The notes: generated by a model not told the origin, from the letters alone. A stretch of 64,000 bases of DNA from DASTBU01 sp035711845 (GCA_035711845.1 DASTBU010000057.1:24886-88885); one strand, 5' to 3'; shown: positions 8,755 to 17,660, counted from the first letter of the stretch. Numbers and translations: made by a program.

Positions 8755-11199
8755 CTATTCCCCTCGCAGTGCTGCGATAGGATCGACGCGTGTGGCACGG
8801 CGCGCGGGGAGGTAGCTCGCCAGCAGCGCCGACAGCGTCAGCAGCGCGATGACGGCGCCGTACGTCAGCGGATCAGTGGTCGTCACACCCGACAGCAACC
8901 CCCTGAGCACTCGCGTCAGTGCGAACGCGGCGGGGACGCCAATCAGCATCCCCAGCGCGACCAGCCCGAGGCCGCTCCCGATGATCAGGCGGAAGATCTC
9001 CCGGCGGCCGGCGCCGAGTGCCATGCGCACACCGATCTCGCGTACGCGCTGTTCGACCCGGAACGCGAGGATGCCGTAGAGCCCAAGCCCCGCCAGGAAA
9101 AACGCGACGCCCGCGAAGAAGGTCATGACCAGGGTCGTGAAGCGCGGCTGCCCGGTGGCGATTGCCACCACCTCCGACATCGGCCGCACGTTGGCGAGCG
9201 GCAGCGACGGGTCGACCGACGCGACGGCGGCACGGGACGGTGCCGCGAGCCCGGCCGGGTTCCCCCGTGAACGAACCACGAATGTCATCGAGCGTCCTTC
9301 ATAAGCGCTGCGAGGCGACTGCGCATACGGCACGTACACCGCAGCTGGCGGCGGCCTCGTCGGTCCCATGGATCGCACGTCGCCGACGATTCCGACAATG
9401 CGGATCGAGGGGCTGGTTTCCTGTGGAAAGTAGCGGATCGTGCGCCCGACGGGATCGTCCCCGGGCCAGTACAGCCGCGCAGCAGTTTCATTGAGGACCG
9501 CGACGAGCGGCTGGTCGGCGACGTCAATCTCGCTCAGCAGACGGCCGCGCTTCAACGGTATCCGGAGGGCACGAAAGGTCCCCGGCGTAGCCATGATGTA
9601 GCGCGCGTTCCATCCCGGCGTTCCCGCGGCAGGCGCGGGTCGCCCCTCGATCACGAAGTCGTCGGGTGGCCCGGCAGACGCTACAGGCAGGTTCGAAATC
9701 GCCCCGGCCGATTCCGCGTCTGCCATCGCGACAAGGCGATCCTCGACGCCCGCGAGCATGCGGCGCGCGGCCGCCGCATCCGGCTGTCGCCCCTCAGGAA
9801 TCGACAACGTGAAGGTGAGCAGCCGGTCAGGATCGAATCCGAGTTCCACCCGCTGCAGATGCCAGTACGAGCGCATCAGCAGAATCGCGCCGGCGAGCAG
9901 GACGATGCTGAGCGCGAGCTGGGCGACGACGAGCGCCGCGCGGGCGGCGACGCCGCGTCGTGTGGCGGTCGCCGCCCGGGCGTCGGCTTTCAACGCCTCC
10001 TGCAGGCGCATCCCGGTCGCATTCCACGCGGGCACGGCTCCGACCACGAAGCCGGCGACCACGACGAGCAGCAGGCTGAACGCGATCCCGACATGATCGA
10101 CCGCGATCGTGTGCCAGACGGGCAGCTGCTGCGGATACAGCGCGAGCAGTGCCGCAAGCAGCCAGTTGGCGAGCAGCACGCCGACCACGCCGCCGACCGA
10201 CGACAGCAGCATCGCCTCGACGAGCAGTTGGCCCACCAGCCGGCGGCGGTTCGCCCCGAGGGCATGACGCACGGCGAACTCGCGTCGGCGAGCTTCGTCG
10301 CGGGAGACGAACAGCGCCGCCAGGTTCACGCAGACGATCAGCATGACGAACAGCACCGCGCCACCGAGCAGCCAGAGCGCCCGGCGCTGGTCGCCGACGA
10401 GGTCTTCGTGCAGCGGCGTCGTGACCGCGAAATGCCCTTTCGCGTAATGGTCGGGGTAGGCCGCCGACCAATGCGACCGCAGGGCTTCGAGCTGCGCCGC
10501 CGTCTGCTGTGGCGTTACGCCGTCGCGCAACCGCGCGATCGCCAGAAGCGGATGCGACGCTCGGTTGCTTGGCGTGTCGTCGGGGTCAATCGACAGACCG
10601 GTCCAGATCCTGACGCGCTCGTCGAGGAAGGCGAATCCTTCCGGCATCACCCCGACGACCGCACACGGCCGGTCGTCGAGGCGAATCGTGGACCCGACAG
10701 CGCCTGGGCCGCCAGGAACGCTGCGAGAGGCAAGCTCGTGGCTGAAGACCGCGACGCACCTTTCGCCGCGCTGCGCCTCCGCCCGGGTGAAGGCACGCCC
10801 CTGTCGTGGCCTCACGCCGAGCACGTCGAAGAACTCCGCCGTGACCGCCATCGTGAGGATCCGCTCGGGTTCCCCTTCGGGAAGGGTCAGATTCTGAAAG
10901 CCGGTCTCATACGCGGCGACGGCGGAGAAGGCGCCGACGCGGCTGCGCAGATCATCGAATTCCGGGCCCGACAGCGCGAAGTACGGAAAGTCGTACCCCG
11001 AAGCCGGCAGGTAGCGGGAGTAGAGCGCGACGAGGCGGTCGCTCTGGGGAAACGGCAGCGGCCGCAGCAGGACGGCGTCGACGACCGAGAAGATCGCCGC
11101 ATTCGAACCGATGCCGACGGCCAGCGTCGCGACGGCGACCAGCGTGAACAGCGGACGGGCCCGGAGTGCCCGTGCGGCGACTTTCAGGTCGAGCAGCAT
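8755..11199 (-). CDS. ADOP-family ABC permease (short form)
   Basis: 814 residues with the duplicated layout of acidobacterial orphan permeases. An N-terminal TM helix (about 17-38) with the family string VATLAVGIGSNAAIFSVVDAV precedes a MacB-like periplasmic core (about 45-240), a three-helix FtsX domain (about 265-400), then a second TM/core/FtsX set ending RRATRVDPIAALRGE. ADOPs lack a fused or adjacent ATPase and are presumed mechanotransmission or efflux permeases; function is unproven. Unlike the two other ADOPs in the window it lacks the ~80-residue 'permease prefix' domain, and no padR gene adjoins it. No clear Shine-Dalgarno precedes 11199. Confidence 0.88.
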   Translation of the reverse strand: MLLDLKVAARALRARPLFTLVAVATLAVGIGSNAAIFSVVDAVLLRPLPFPQSDRLVALYSRYLPASGYDFPYFALSGPEFDDLRSRVGAFSAVAAYETGFQNLTLPEGEPERILTMAVTAEFFDVLGVRPRQGRAFTRAEAQRGERCVAVFSHELASRSVPGGPGAVGSTIRLDDRPCAVVGVMPEGFAFLDERVRIWTGLSIDPDDTPSNRASHPLLAIARLRDGVTPQQTAAQLEALRSHWSAAYPDHYAKGHFAVTTPLHEDLVGDQRRALWLLGGAVLFVMLIVCVNLAALFVSRDEARRREFAVRHALGANRRRLVGQLLVEAMLLSSVGGVVGVLLANWLLAALLALYPQQLPVWHTIAVDHVGIAFSLLLVVVAGFVVGAVPAWNATGMRLQEALKADARAATATRRGVAARAALVVAQLALSIVLLAGAILLMRSYWHLQRVELGFDPDRLLTFTLSIPEGRQPDAAAARRMLAGVEDRLVAMADAESAGAISNLPVASAGPPDDFVIEGRPAPAAGTPGWNARYIMATPGTFRALRIPLKRGRLLSEIDVADQPLVAVLNETAARLYWPGDDPVGRTIRYFPQETSPSIRIVGIVGDVRSMGPTRPPPAAVYVPYAQSPRSAYEGRSMTFVVRSRGNPAGLAAPSRAAVASVDPSLPLANVRPMSEVVAIATGQPRFTTLVMTFFAGVAFFLAGLGLYGILAFRVEQRVREIGVRMALGAGRREIFRLIIGSGLGLVALGMLIGVPAAFALTRVLRGLLSGVTTTDPLTYGAVIALLTLSALLASYLPARRATRVDPIAALRGE

Positions 11200-11458
11200 G
11201 CCGAGCGGTGTTCAATCGGGGTGCCAGCGCGGCGAGTGAGCGCGGCGCCGGATTCGGATGTTTTTGCACCTGTTGTCACCTCGACGGGCGGGGATGAATG
11301 GCGGCTGTTCGAGGCCGGGATGTACATGCGCGGTTCCGGGCAGTTCGCCGCATCTCGAGCGTCCAAAGACGCCAGACAGGCGCTGGCAGCGGATTTGCTG
11401 CCACGTCGACCGCACATGCCGGCGACCTCACAGTGCGACCCGGCTGCTTGCGTCGTTA
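11200..11458. other. Intergenic region, no gene seen
   Basis: About 260 bases between the short ADOP gene and the inverted-repeat element. No coding frame looks real and no promoter stands out. Confidence 0.45.
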
Positions 11459-11615
11459 GGATCCGTCCGCGAATAAGTGTGCCACTCTGGGCGTCGAGGC
11501 GCCCGCCTGGCAAGGCGTGAGGAGCGCGCATACCGGGAGTATGTAAGCGACGAGCAACGCAGCCAGGCGGGATGCATCGGCGGTCAGAGTGGCACACGTA
11601 TTCGCGGACGGGTCC
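11459..11615. repeat. MITE-like element with 31-bp terminal inverted repeats
   Basis: The left arm 11459-11489 and right arm 11585-11615 are inverted copies matching at 29 of 31 positions (both contain CCGTCCGCGAATA and GTGTGCCACTCTG). The 95-base interior holds a second inverted pair, CCCGCCTGGC and GCCAGGCGGG, around a GCGCGCATACCGGGAGTATG hairpin-like core. It encodes nothing. The similarity continues loosely a few bases outside both arms. This is the layout of a non-autonomous mobile or REP-like element. Confidence 0.8.
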
Positions 11616-11671
11616 TTAGCGAGGGCAGGAGCGGAGCGGGGCTCGGGACGGACAGCCGAAGCCGCAGCACT

Positions 11672-12295
11672 TCATGTTCGGCGGGATCGGCGACTCCGCT
11701 CGGGAACGATCGTCTGACCGCGCTCCAGCATCGCCACGAGATCGGCAATCTTGCTCGCCCGCCCGGCCGGCGTTTTCATGTGGTTCGTGCGAAAGGCCAG
11801 GGCAAAGAGGTTCATGCGGCCCAGCGTGCGGAACGTTCTGATCGCCCGCGGGTTGGCCTCGATGGCCGCGCGAAGGTCGTCGGGGATGGTCTCTCTCGTC
11901 GCGCTGCGGATCGGGGCGTAGGCGGCGTCCCAGCGGCCATCAGCTTTGGCGGCGTCCACCTGGCGCTGGCCGTGCGGGGTCATGCGGCCGGCAGCCGTCA
12001 ACCGCTCGACGTGTCCGCGGTTGATCTGACTCCAGATGCTCCTCGTCCGGCGCGGCGAGTAGCGCTGCAGGAACGAACGTTCGTCGAGGGCCTTCCGGAT
12101 TCCGTCAATCCACCCCCAGCAGAGCACCACATCGAGCGCTTGCGCGCTGCTAATCGTGGGCACGCCGGAGCCCTTTTTGTAGATCCGCAACCAGACTTCT
12201 GTTTCGCGCGCGTGGTTCCGGCGCAGCCAGCGCTCGAACGCGGCCTCGGTGCGGAAGCTTTTGATCCTCTTCGGATCTGGAACGATCGGCGGCAT
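11672..12295 (-). CDS. YdeI/OmpD-associated family protein
   Basis: 207 residues matching the YdeI/OmpD-associated ('bacteriocin-protection') family: SFRTEAAFERWLRRNHA at the start, the core LDVVLCWGWIDGIRKALDERS around residues 54-75, RRTRSIWSQINRGHVERL, then a C-terminal helical part with TNHMKTPAGRASKI. Cytoplasmic. In enterobacteria family members have been linked to tolerance of cationic peptides, but the biochemical role is unknown. There is no Shine-Dalgarno before 12295. Divergent from the cupin gene at 12495. Confidence 0.85.
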   Translation of the reverse strand: MPPIVPDPKRIKSFRTEAAFERWLRRNHARETEVWLRIYKKGSGVPTISSAQALDVVLCWGWIDGIRKALDERSFLQRYSPRRTRSIWSQINRGHVERLTAAGRMTPHGQRQVDAAKADGRWDAAYAPIRSATRETIPDDLRAAIEANPRAIRTFRTLGRMNLFALAFRTNHMKTPAGRASKIADLVAMLERGQTIVPERSRRSRRT

Positions 12296-12416
12296 CGAAA
12301 GCGTCGGCCTCGACGATCATACGTCCAGCGACGTGATTTCAGTCTCCCCTATCGCCCCATCCGCGCGGAGCGCCCAGTAGAACGATGGCCGTCGAGCGCA
12401 CTGACGGCCTCGCCGT

Positions 12417-12445
12417 TTGACGTGACGGCTCAGGTAGCAGATAAT
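12417..12445 (+). promoter_or_regulatory. Sigma70-type promoter of the secreted cupin gene
   Basis: -35 TTGACG (12417-12422), 17-bp spacer, -10 GATAAT (12440-12445). It predicts a start near 12452 and a leader of about 43 bases to the ATG at 12495, which has GAGGAAG upstream. Confidence 0.65.
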
Positions 12446-12494
12446 CCCGCCCCCCTGTTCCCAAAGTCTTTTGCAGTCCGAGAGGAAGTGATTC

Positions 12495-13166
12495 ATGGAA
12501 GCGTGCAAAGCACTGTCAGTGGCGAGTGCCGTCCTTATCTGGTCGGCGACGGCGGCCGCGCAGGACCCGGTGAAAGTGGATGCGGCGCACTACAAGGTCC
12601 TGGCCGAGAACGCGACCGTTCGCGTCCTGAAGATCGACTATCCGGCGGGTGGCAAGAGTACGATGCATCAGCACCCGGAATCCATTGTCGTGGCGCTGGG
12701 AACCTCGACGGTCCGGTTTGCATCACCGGACGGCAAGTCCCAGGACAGCGAACTCGCCAACGAATCGGCCCGGTATTCCCCGGCGGAAACCCACCTCCCT
12801 GCGAACGTGGGGACAACGAAGGTGGACGCCATCCTGGTCGAGTTCAAGGATAAGGCGACCGGAACGGCAGCATTGCCCTCGTCGCGCCCCGGCATGACGT
12901 TGAAGATTCTGGCGGAGGGCGCGCGGGGCATGGCTTACCGCACGACCGCGGATCCGACATTTCAGGAGCCTGCCGGGTCGAAGCACGACTACGACCAGGT
13001 GGTGATCGCGCTCGGCCCTGGTCAAATGTCGCTGTCGATCGACGGGAAGCCGGCGAAGACGACCTGGGCGCGCGGCGACGTGCAGTTGATCGGGCGCGGC
13101 GTGCCGCATGAGTCGAAGAACATGAGCGGAAAGCCGGTCGACTTCATCATCGTCGCGGTCAAATAG
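12495..13166 (+). CDS. Secreted bicupin-like protein
   Basis: 223 residues with a signal peptide (1-22, ATAAAQ). Two cupin-like halves follow: ENATVRVLKIDYPAGGKSTMHQHPESIVVALG (about 35-68), with His residues where cupin metal ligands sit, and a second half (about 135-220: YDQVVIALGPGQMSLSIDG ... VPHESKN). Cupins are metal-binding beta-barrels; the substrate is unknown. The start is fixed by GAGGAAG eight bases upstream and by the promoter at 12417-12445. It has its own transcription unit and converges on the ADOP gene at 13279. Confidence 0.8.
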   Translation: MEACKALSVASAVLIWSATAAAQDPVKVDAAHYKVLAENATVRVLKIDYPAGGKSTMHQHPESIVVALGTSTVRFASPDGKSQDSELANESARYSPAETHLPANVGTTKVDAILVEFKDKATGTAALPSSRPGMTLKILAEGARGMAYRTTADPTFQEPAGSKHDYDQVVIALGPGQMSLSIDGKPAKTTWARGDVQLIGRGVPHESKNMSGKPVDFIIVAVK

Positions 13167-13278
13167 CTGAAACACTCTCTCTGCGGCGCGAGGGACCTGG
13201 CGATTCGACAGGGTGCTGGTGCCAACGAAGCGGAGGCGCTTATCAGGGAACGTCCCCGGCCCCAGGCTGGGCCGTTGC

Positions 13279-15954
13279 TCACGGCGCGTGCAGGGCGCGG
13301 GTCGGATCGACCGATGCGGCGCGCCCCGCGGGGATCAGGCTCGCCGCCAGCGCCACCGCCCCGAGCGTGATCGCCACGGCCCCGAACGTCACGGGGTCCG
13401 CGGCGGTGACGCCGAAGAGCTGCGTGGAGAGCGCCCGCGCCGCCACCGCGGCAATCGCCACGCCGGCCCCGATGCCGAGACCGACCGGCCAGGCGATCTG
13501 CCCGAGCACCAGCGCGACGACGTCGCGGCGGGTGGCGCCGAGCGCCATCCGGACGCCGATTTCCGTCGTACGGCGCGCGACAAAGTACGCGATCACGCCG
13601 TAGATTCCGACCGCTGCCAGCACCAGGCCGATCGCCCCGAGGATCGTCAGCAGCAGCGTGTTGAAGCGTGCCGTCGCGAGCGAGTCCGACAGCCGCTGCT
13701 CCATCGTCCGCAAGTTGAAGAGCGGAACGCCCGGCGCCGCCTGCCCGACCGTGCGCCTCAGCGCGTTCGTCATCGCCTCCGGCTCCATCGTCGTCCTGAC
13801 CACGACGTAGATCGTGCGCTGAATCCAGTCCCACGCCTCGGCCGGCGCCTGCTGGACGGGGAGGTAGAACTCCGGGCTCGGCGCCTCGCCGGGTCCGCGC
13901 GACCGCACGTCCTCCACCACGCCGACCACGACCTTGTAGTCGGGCGCCTTGCCATCCGGCCCCGGTTCGCAGCAGGCGATTCGCTTGCCGATGGGATCCT
14001 CCCCCGGGAACGCCGCGATGGCGAGTGCGCGGCTGATTACCATGACCTTCCGGCCGCCGCGCCGATCCGCATCGGTAACCGTCCGCCCCTGCAGCAGGGG
14101 AATCCGCATGGCTTCGACGTATCCGGGAGTGACCATCCGGAGCCGGCTCGAGATGGCGCTCCGCGGCTCGATCGGGCGGCCCTCGGGGATGAGGCCGTTG
14201 CCGTTTCCGCCGCCGCCCATCGGGACTTGCGACGTGATTCCGGCGGCGCTCGCTCCCGGAATCGCGGCGGCTTCGAGGGCGATGCGCTCGAGCGCGTGCA
14301 CGACGCGCGCGGGTTCGCCGAATTCGTCGGCCGGCAGCGACAACCGGACGGACATCACGCCGGACGGATCGAAGCCGAGGTCGACACGCTGCAGCGCCAG
14401 CGACGACCGGATCAGCAGGCCCGCGCCGACGAGCAGCATCAGCGCGATGGCCAGCTCGGCGACGATCAAGGCGGTCCGGAGGCGGTCGCGCACGCCGCCC
14501 ATACCGGCGCCGCGGCCGCCTTCCTTGAGGATCGTGTGGACGTCGCTCCGCGCGGCGCGCCAGGCGGGCGCGAGCCCGAACAGCAGCGCGCAGGACAGTG
14601 CCGTCGCGAGCGTGAACGCCAAAACGACCGGATCGATGGCCGCCCGATCCAGGCGCGGAACACCCTCCGGGGCGGCGGCGATCAGCACAGGGATGCTCAA
14701 TGCCGCGAGGCCCAGGCCGGCCGCCGCGGAGACGATCGCCAGCACGAGGCTCTCGGTCAGCAGCTGACGCACGATCCGGCCCCGGCCGGCGCCCAGGGCG
14801 GCCCGTATCGCCAGTTCCCCGGACCGCGCGGCGCTTCGGGCGAGCAGGAGGTTGGCGATGTTGCCGCAGGCGATCAGGAGCACGAAGCCCACCGCCCCGA
14901 GAAGCGTGTACATCCGCCGGTGGTAGTCGCCGACCAGCTCCTCGAGCGCAGTCACCGCCGCGAAGGTCAGATCCGATGCGTCGCGTGGAAAGTCGGCACG
15001 GATCCGTTCTGCGTTCCGATTGAGCTCCGCAACTGCCTGCTCGCCGCTGGCACCGGGCACCAGGCGGCCGTAGATCTGAAGGTAATGTTCGTCGTGCATG
15101 GCCCGGCGCTCGGGTGTGAACGCGATCGGCACCCAGAGCTCTTCGCTCTGGGACGTGAAGTCGAACGCGGCCGGCATGATGCCGATCACCTCGTACGCGC
15201 GATTGTTCAGCCGGAGCTGCCGGCCGACGATCGCGGGGTCGGCAGCGAACCGCCGCGTCCACAGACGATGGCTGAGCACGACGACCTGCTCCCGGCCGGG
15301 CCGATCCTCCTCTTTCGTGAAAACCCGTCCCCGCACGGGAGGAAGGTTGAAGACGTCGAAGAAGCCGGCGGTTGCACGCGCGCCGATGATGCGCTCGGGC
15401 TCGCCGCTGCCTTCCAGGTTGAAGCTGGAGTACTGGATGGCCGTGACCGCACTGAAGGTTCGGGCGCGCTCCACGCCGTCTACGTAGTTCCCGGCGGAGA
15501 CGTTGCCGCGGCCGCTGGAGAACTCCTCGTAGATCGCGAGGATTCGATCCGCCTCGGGAAACGGAAGCGGCTCCAGCACGACGGCATGCACGGCGCTGAA
15601 GATTGCCGCCGTCGCGCCGATGCCGAGCGCGAGCGTGAGCACGGCGACGGCTGTGAATCCCGGCTGCTTCAGCAGCTGGCGGCACGCGAAGGAGACATCC
15701 TGCGTGAGCTCGGAGAGGTACTCGGTTCGTCGCATGTCCCTGTCCCTCTGTCTGCCGATCGCGCGGCAGGTGGCGTTGACGCGCTGGACGTTGCCGAAGC
15801 GCCCGAAGGCCGCCCGCCGCGCCTCGTCGGGTGCCATCCCGCGCGCGACGTACTCGCGGACCCGCATCTCGAGATGGAAGTCCAGCTCGGCGTCGACCTC
15901 ATCCGCCACGCTTCCCTTCCAGAGCCGCGACCGGAGCCGTTCTCCGAACTTCAT
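13279..15954 (-). CDS. ADOP-family ABC permease with permease-prefix domain (padR-linked)
   Basis: 891 residues. Residues 1-75 form the helical prefix domain (DAELDFHLEMRVREYVARG ... ARRAAFGRFGNVQRVN). Then come the first TM (VAVLTLALGIGATAAIFSAV), a MacB-like periplasmic core, three FtsX helices, and a second repeat ending RAASVDPTRALHAP. No ATPase gene is near, as usual for ADOPs. It starts one base after the padR stop codon, so it is co-transcribed with padR and should be repressed by it. Start at 15954 agrees with the family N-terminus (MKFGERLRSRLW). Confidence 0.92.
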   Translation of the reverse strand: MKFGERLRSRLWKGSVADEVDAELDFHLEMRVREYVARGMAPDEARRAAFGRFGNVQRVNATCRAIGRQRDRDMRRTEYLSELTQDVSFACRQLLKQPGFTAVAVLTLALGIGATAAIFSAVHAVVLEPLPFPEADRILAIYEEFSSGRGNVSAGNYVDGVERARTFSAVTAIQYSSFNLEGSGEPERIIGARATAGFFDVFNLPPVRGRVFTKEEDRPGREQVVVLSHRLWTRRFAADPAIVGRQLRLNNRAYEVIGIMPAAFDFTSQSEELWVPIAFTPERRAMHDEHYLQIYGRLVPGASGEQAVAELNRNAERIRADFPRDASDLTFAAVTALEELVGDYHRRMYTLLGAVGFVLLIACGNIANLLLARSAARSGELAIRAALGAGRGRIVRQLLTESLVLAIVSAAAGLGLAALSIPVLIAAAPEGVPRLDRAAIDPVVLAFTLATALSCALLFGLAPAWRAARSDVHTILKEGGRGAGMGGVRDRLRTALIVAELAIALMLLVGAGLLIRSSLALQRVDLGFDPSGVMSVRLSLPADEFGEPARVVHALERIALEAAAIPGASAAGITSQVPMGGGGNGNGLIPEGRPIEPRSAISSRLRMVTPGYVEAMRIPLLQGRTVTDADRRGGRKVMVISRALAIAAFPGEDPIGKRIACCEPGPDGKAPDYKVVVGVVEDVRSRGPGEAPSPEFYLPVQQAPAEAWDWIQRTIYVVVRTTMEPEAMTNALRRTVGQAAPGVPLFNLRTMEQRLSDSLATARFNTLLLTILGAIGLVLAAVGIYGVIAYFVARRTTEIGVRMALGATRRDVVALVLGQIAWPVGLGIGAGVAIAAVAARALSTQLFGVTAADPVTFGAVAITLGAVALAASLIPAGRAASVDPTRALHAP

Positions 15955-15955
15955 G

Positions 15956-16294
15956 TCACGCCGGCAGCAGCACCTTCGAAACGGCCGCCGAGAACTTCGA
16001 CCACTGCTCCACGTCCGCGGCCAGCTGGCGGCGCCCTCGCGGCGTCAGGCGGTAGAACTTGGCCTTCCGCCCCAGCTCGGACGTGCTCCATTCCGCCTCG
16101 ATCAGGCCACGCCGCTCGAGCCGATAGAGCGCGGGGTACAGCGAGCCCTCCTCGACGATGACCTGCTCGTCGGTGGTCTCCTCGATCCAGCGCGCAATAC
16201 CGTAGCCGTGGCGCGCCCCCCAGCTCAGCGTCTTGAGGACGAGGGTGTCGAGTGTGCCGTGCAGCAGGCCGTGGGGAACCAAGGGAGGGCGCAT
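15956..16294 (-). CDS. padR: PadR-family transcriptional repressor
   Basis: 112 residues, the size of minimal PadR proteins. The winged helix covers about residues 10-85: LHGTLDTLVLKTLSWGARHGYGIARWIEE, VEEGSLYPALYRLERRGLI (recognition helix), then wing residues ELGRKAKFYRLTPRGRRQL and a short C-terminal helix for dimerisation. The start at 16294 has AGGAG eight bases upstream. First gene of an operon with the ADOP permease (1-bp gap). The promoter is covered by a perfect 15-bp inverted repeat, so autorepression with release by an unknown ligand is the likely control. Confidence 0.93.
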   Translation of the reverse strand: MRPPLVPHGLLHGTLDTLVLKTLSWGARHGYGIARWIEETTDEQVIVEEGSLYPALYRLERRGLIEAEWSTSELGRKAKFYRLTPRGRRQLAADVEQWSKFSAAVSKVLLPA

Positions 16295-16314
16295 CGCGGA
16301 TCTCCTCTTACAGA

Positions 16315-16353
16315 GACTGTCTAGGCATCGTAGTGGAGGATGCCTAGACAGTC
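16315..16353 (-). promoter_or_regulatory. PadR operator: perfect 15-bp inverted repeat
   Basis: GACTGTCTAGGCATC (16315-16329), a 9-base spacer, and its exact reverse complement (16339-16353). It covers the -10 box and reaches the -35 box of the padR promoter. Confidence 0.88.
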
Positions 16354-16355
16354 AA
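16327..16355 (-). promoter_or_regulatory. Sigma70-type promoter of padR-ADOP operon
   Basis: On the minus strand: -35 TTGACT (16350-16355), 17-bp spacer, -10 TACGAT (16327-16332). It is buried in the operator dyad, so repressor binding would block polymerase. Confidence 0.85.
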
Positions 16356-16478
16356 GGCTTGCGCTCTCCGCCTCGAGGCTCGCGACCAACGCCGTACGAA
16401 CCGCAGCCTGCACTACTAGTTGAGGGCTAGCTCAGCGGCGGCTGGCGGAAGACGCAGCGCACGAGAAGAACGTGTGGC

Positions 16479-16520
16479 TTCCGCCTTCAGGCGGACGGAA
16501 CCGCTGCCTTCAGGCGGATG
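16479..16520. repeat. Tandem GCCTTCAGGCGGA hairpin repeats
   Basis: Two copies of GCCTTCAGGCGGA about 20 bases apart. The first extends to the perfect hairpin CCGCCTTCAGGCGG. They overlap the 3' end of the anti-sigma gene (stop at 16510-16512) and may act in 3'-end formation or be a dispersed repeat. Confidence 0.55.
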
Positions 16521-17103
16521 TCGCCTGGTCTGGCGGGATCTCGTCATCCAGCGGCACGACGAGCAGCACGCGGCATCCCTCTTCGGTCCAGATCTCGCCG
16601 TGGTCCGTGTTCGGGTCGGCGTGCAGGAAATCGCCGGCCGAGAGACGGCGGCCACATGTGTAGAGACTTCCGGAAAGGACGTAGCATTCCTCGGCGCCGT
16701 CGTGGTGATGCGGCGGGAATCGCGCGCCCGGCTGAACCTCCAGCAGCAACGTGGAATATCCGCGCTCGACGTTCTGCGCGAGCACCTTCATGCGGATTCC
16801 AGGCACTGGATGGGGCTGCCAGTCGTCGTCGTCGTCTTTGGCGAATCGGAACGAAAAGCCCTGACCCACGGGACGATTCGTCTCGTCGATGCGAGACAGC
16901 AGCCGGTCCCGGACGTCGGCCGAAGGTGCCGGCCCGCACGATGCCCCTTCCGCGATGGCGAGCGCGGCTTCCCGGAAGGCGGCGACTTCGGCTCGCACGT
17001 CGGCCGGAGCGGCCGCCAGCGCCTCTTCGAACGCGCGCCGCTCGTCCGCGGTCAACGCGCCAGCCGCGTCGAGAGCCGCCAGTTCATCCAGGTCCATCTT
17101 CAT
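16510..17103 (-). CDS. ChrR-type cupin anti-sigma factor
   Basis: 197 residues. The N-terminal helical part (about 1-70) would bind the sigma factor. A cupin barrel (about 95-190) carries the metal-site strings PPHHHDGAEECYVLSG and DFLHADPNTDHGEIW. It resembles ChrR, the anti-sigma of RpoE in Rhodobacter, but the N-terminus lacks the zinc-binding HxxxCxxC of the ZAS domain, so binding or sensing must differ. It overlaps the sigma gene by four bases (ATGA), which gives coupled translation. The cupin may sense peroxide, singlet oxygen or metal; this is inferred from the family. Confidence 0.86.
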   Translation of the reverse strand: MKMDLDELAALDAAGALTADERRAFEEALAAAPADVRAEVAAFREAALAIAEGASCGPAPSADVRDRLLSRIDETNRPVGQGFSFRFAKDDDDDWQPHPVPGIRMKVLAQNVERGYSTLLLEVQPGARFPPHHHDGAEECYVLSGSLYTCGRRLSAGDFLHADPNTDHGEIWTEEGCRVLLVVPLDDEIPPDQATSA

Positions 17104-17660
17104 GCCAGGCTCTGCAGGGCGTTCCGAAGTGTTCTCATGCCTGATCTGATCCGAGTCTTCACGGTTCCGAGCGGCAGTTGAAAAAGCGCCGCGAGTTCCG
17201 ATTGCGAGAGCCCCTTGAAGTATGCCGTTTCGATCAACTCACGTTGTTCCGGCGGGAGCCTGCCGAGCGCACGCACGACAACACGCCGCCGTTCAGCACG
17301 GATCGCCGCCCCTTCGGGGCTGTCGACGGAACCGGCGGCCACGGCCCCATCCACTGCCCGACTTCTGGTCCGATTCGCTCGAAGCCGGTCGATCGCGCGG
17401 TTTCTAGCGATTCGCACCAGCCATGCGATCGGCGAACCCAGTTCGCGTTCGTACGTCTCGACTCGAGTCCAGGCGACCAGGAATACCTCCTGCAGGATCT
17501 CTTCGCTCTCGCTTCGATCCTGGAGGATCCTGAGGATCAGGCCGTAGAGCGTACGACTGTGGCGATCATACAGCGTCGCGATGGCACCGGCATCGCGTGC
17601 GGCAATGCGTTCGATCAGCTGCAGATCGGCGCCGAGGTTGTCTGTCGCGACAGTCGTCAT
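17100..17660 (-). CDS. ECF-family RNA polymerase sigma factor
   Basis: 186 residues with both ECF regions. Sigma2 is about 25-95 (AIATLYDRHSRTLYGLILRIL, SEEILQEVFLVAWTRVETY, IAWLVRIARNRAIDRLRA). Sigma4 is about 128-180 (LPPEQRELIETAYFKGLSQSELAALFQLPLGTVKTRIRSG). I chose the start at 17660 because the residues before it, up to 17765, look untranslated. An extended -10-like TGCTACAAT lies only 17-25 bases upstream, so the mRNA leader may be very short and no Shine-Dalgarno is seen. Its partner is the overlapping cupin anti-sigma. The TPR-DUF4331-HupE operon runs divergently 400 bases away and may be its regulon. Confidence 0.88.
   Translation of the reverse strand: MTTVATDNLGADLQLIERIAARDAGAIATLYDRHSRTLYGLILRILQDRSESEEILQEVFLVAWTRVETYERELGSPIAWLVRIARNRAIDRLRANRTRSRAVDGAVAAGSVDSPEGAAIRAERRRVVVRALGRLPPEQRELIETAYFKGLSQSELAALFQLPLGTVKTRIRSGMRTLRNALQSLA

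Noticed and set aside
13213..16161. Plus-strand frame of 982 codons
   Set aside because: Antisense to the ADOP gene and padR; residues are Arg/Ala/Gln-rich. No ribosome site.
16510..17103. Zinc-binding (ZAS) anti-sigma factor
   Set aside because: The N-terminus has no HxxxCxxC; kept as a cupin-type anti-sigma without the ZAS site.
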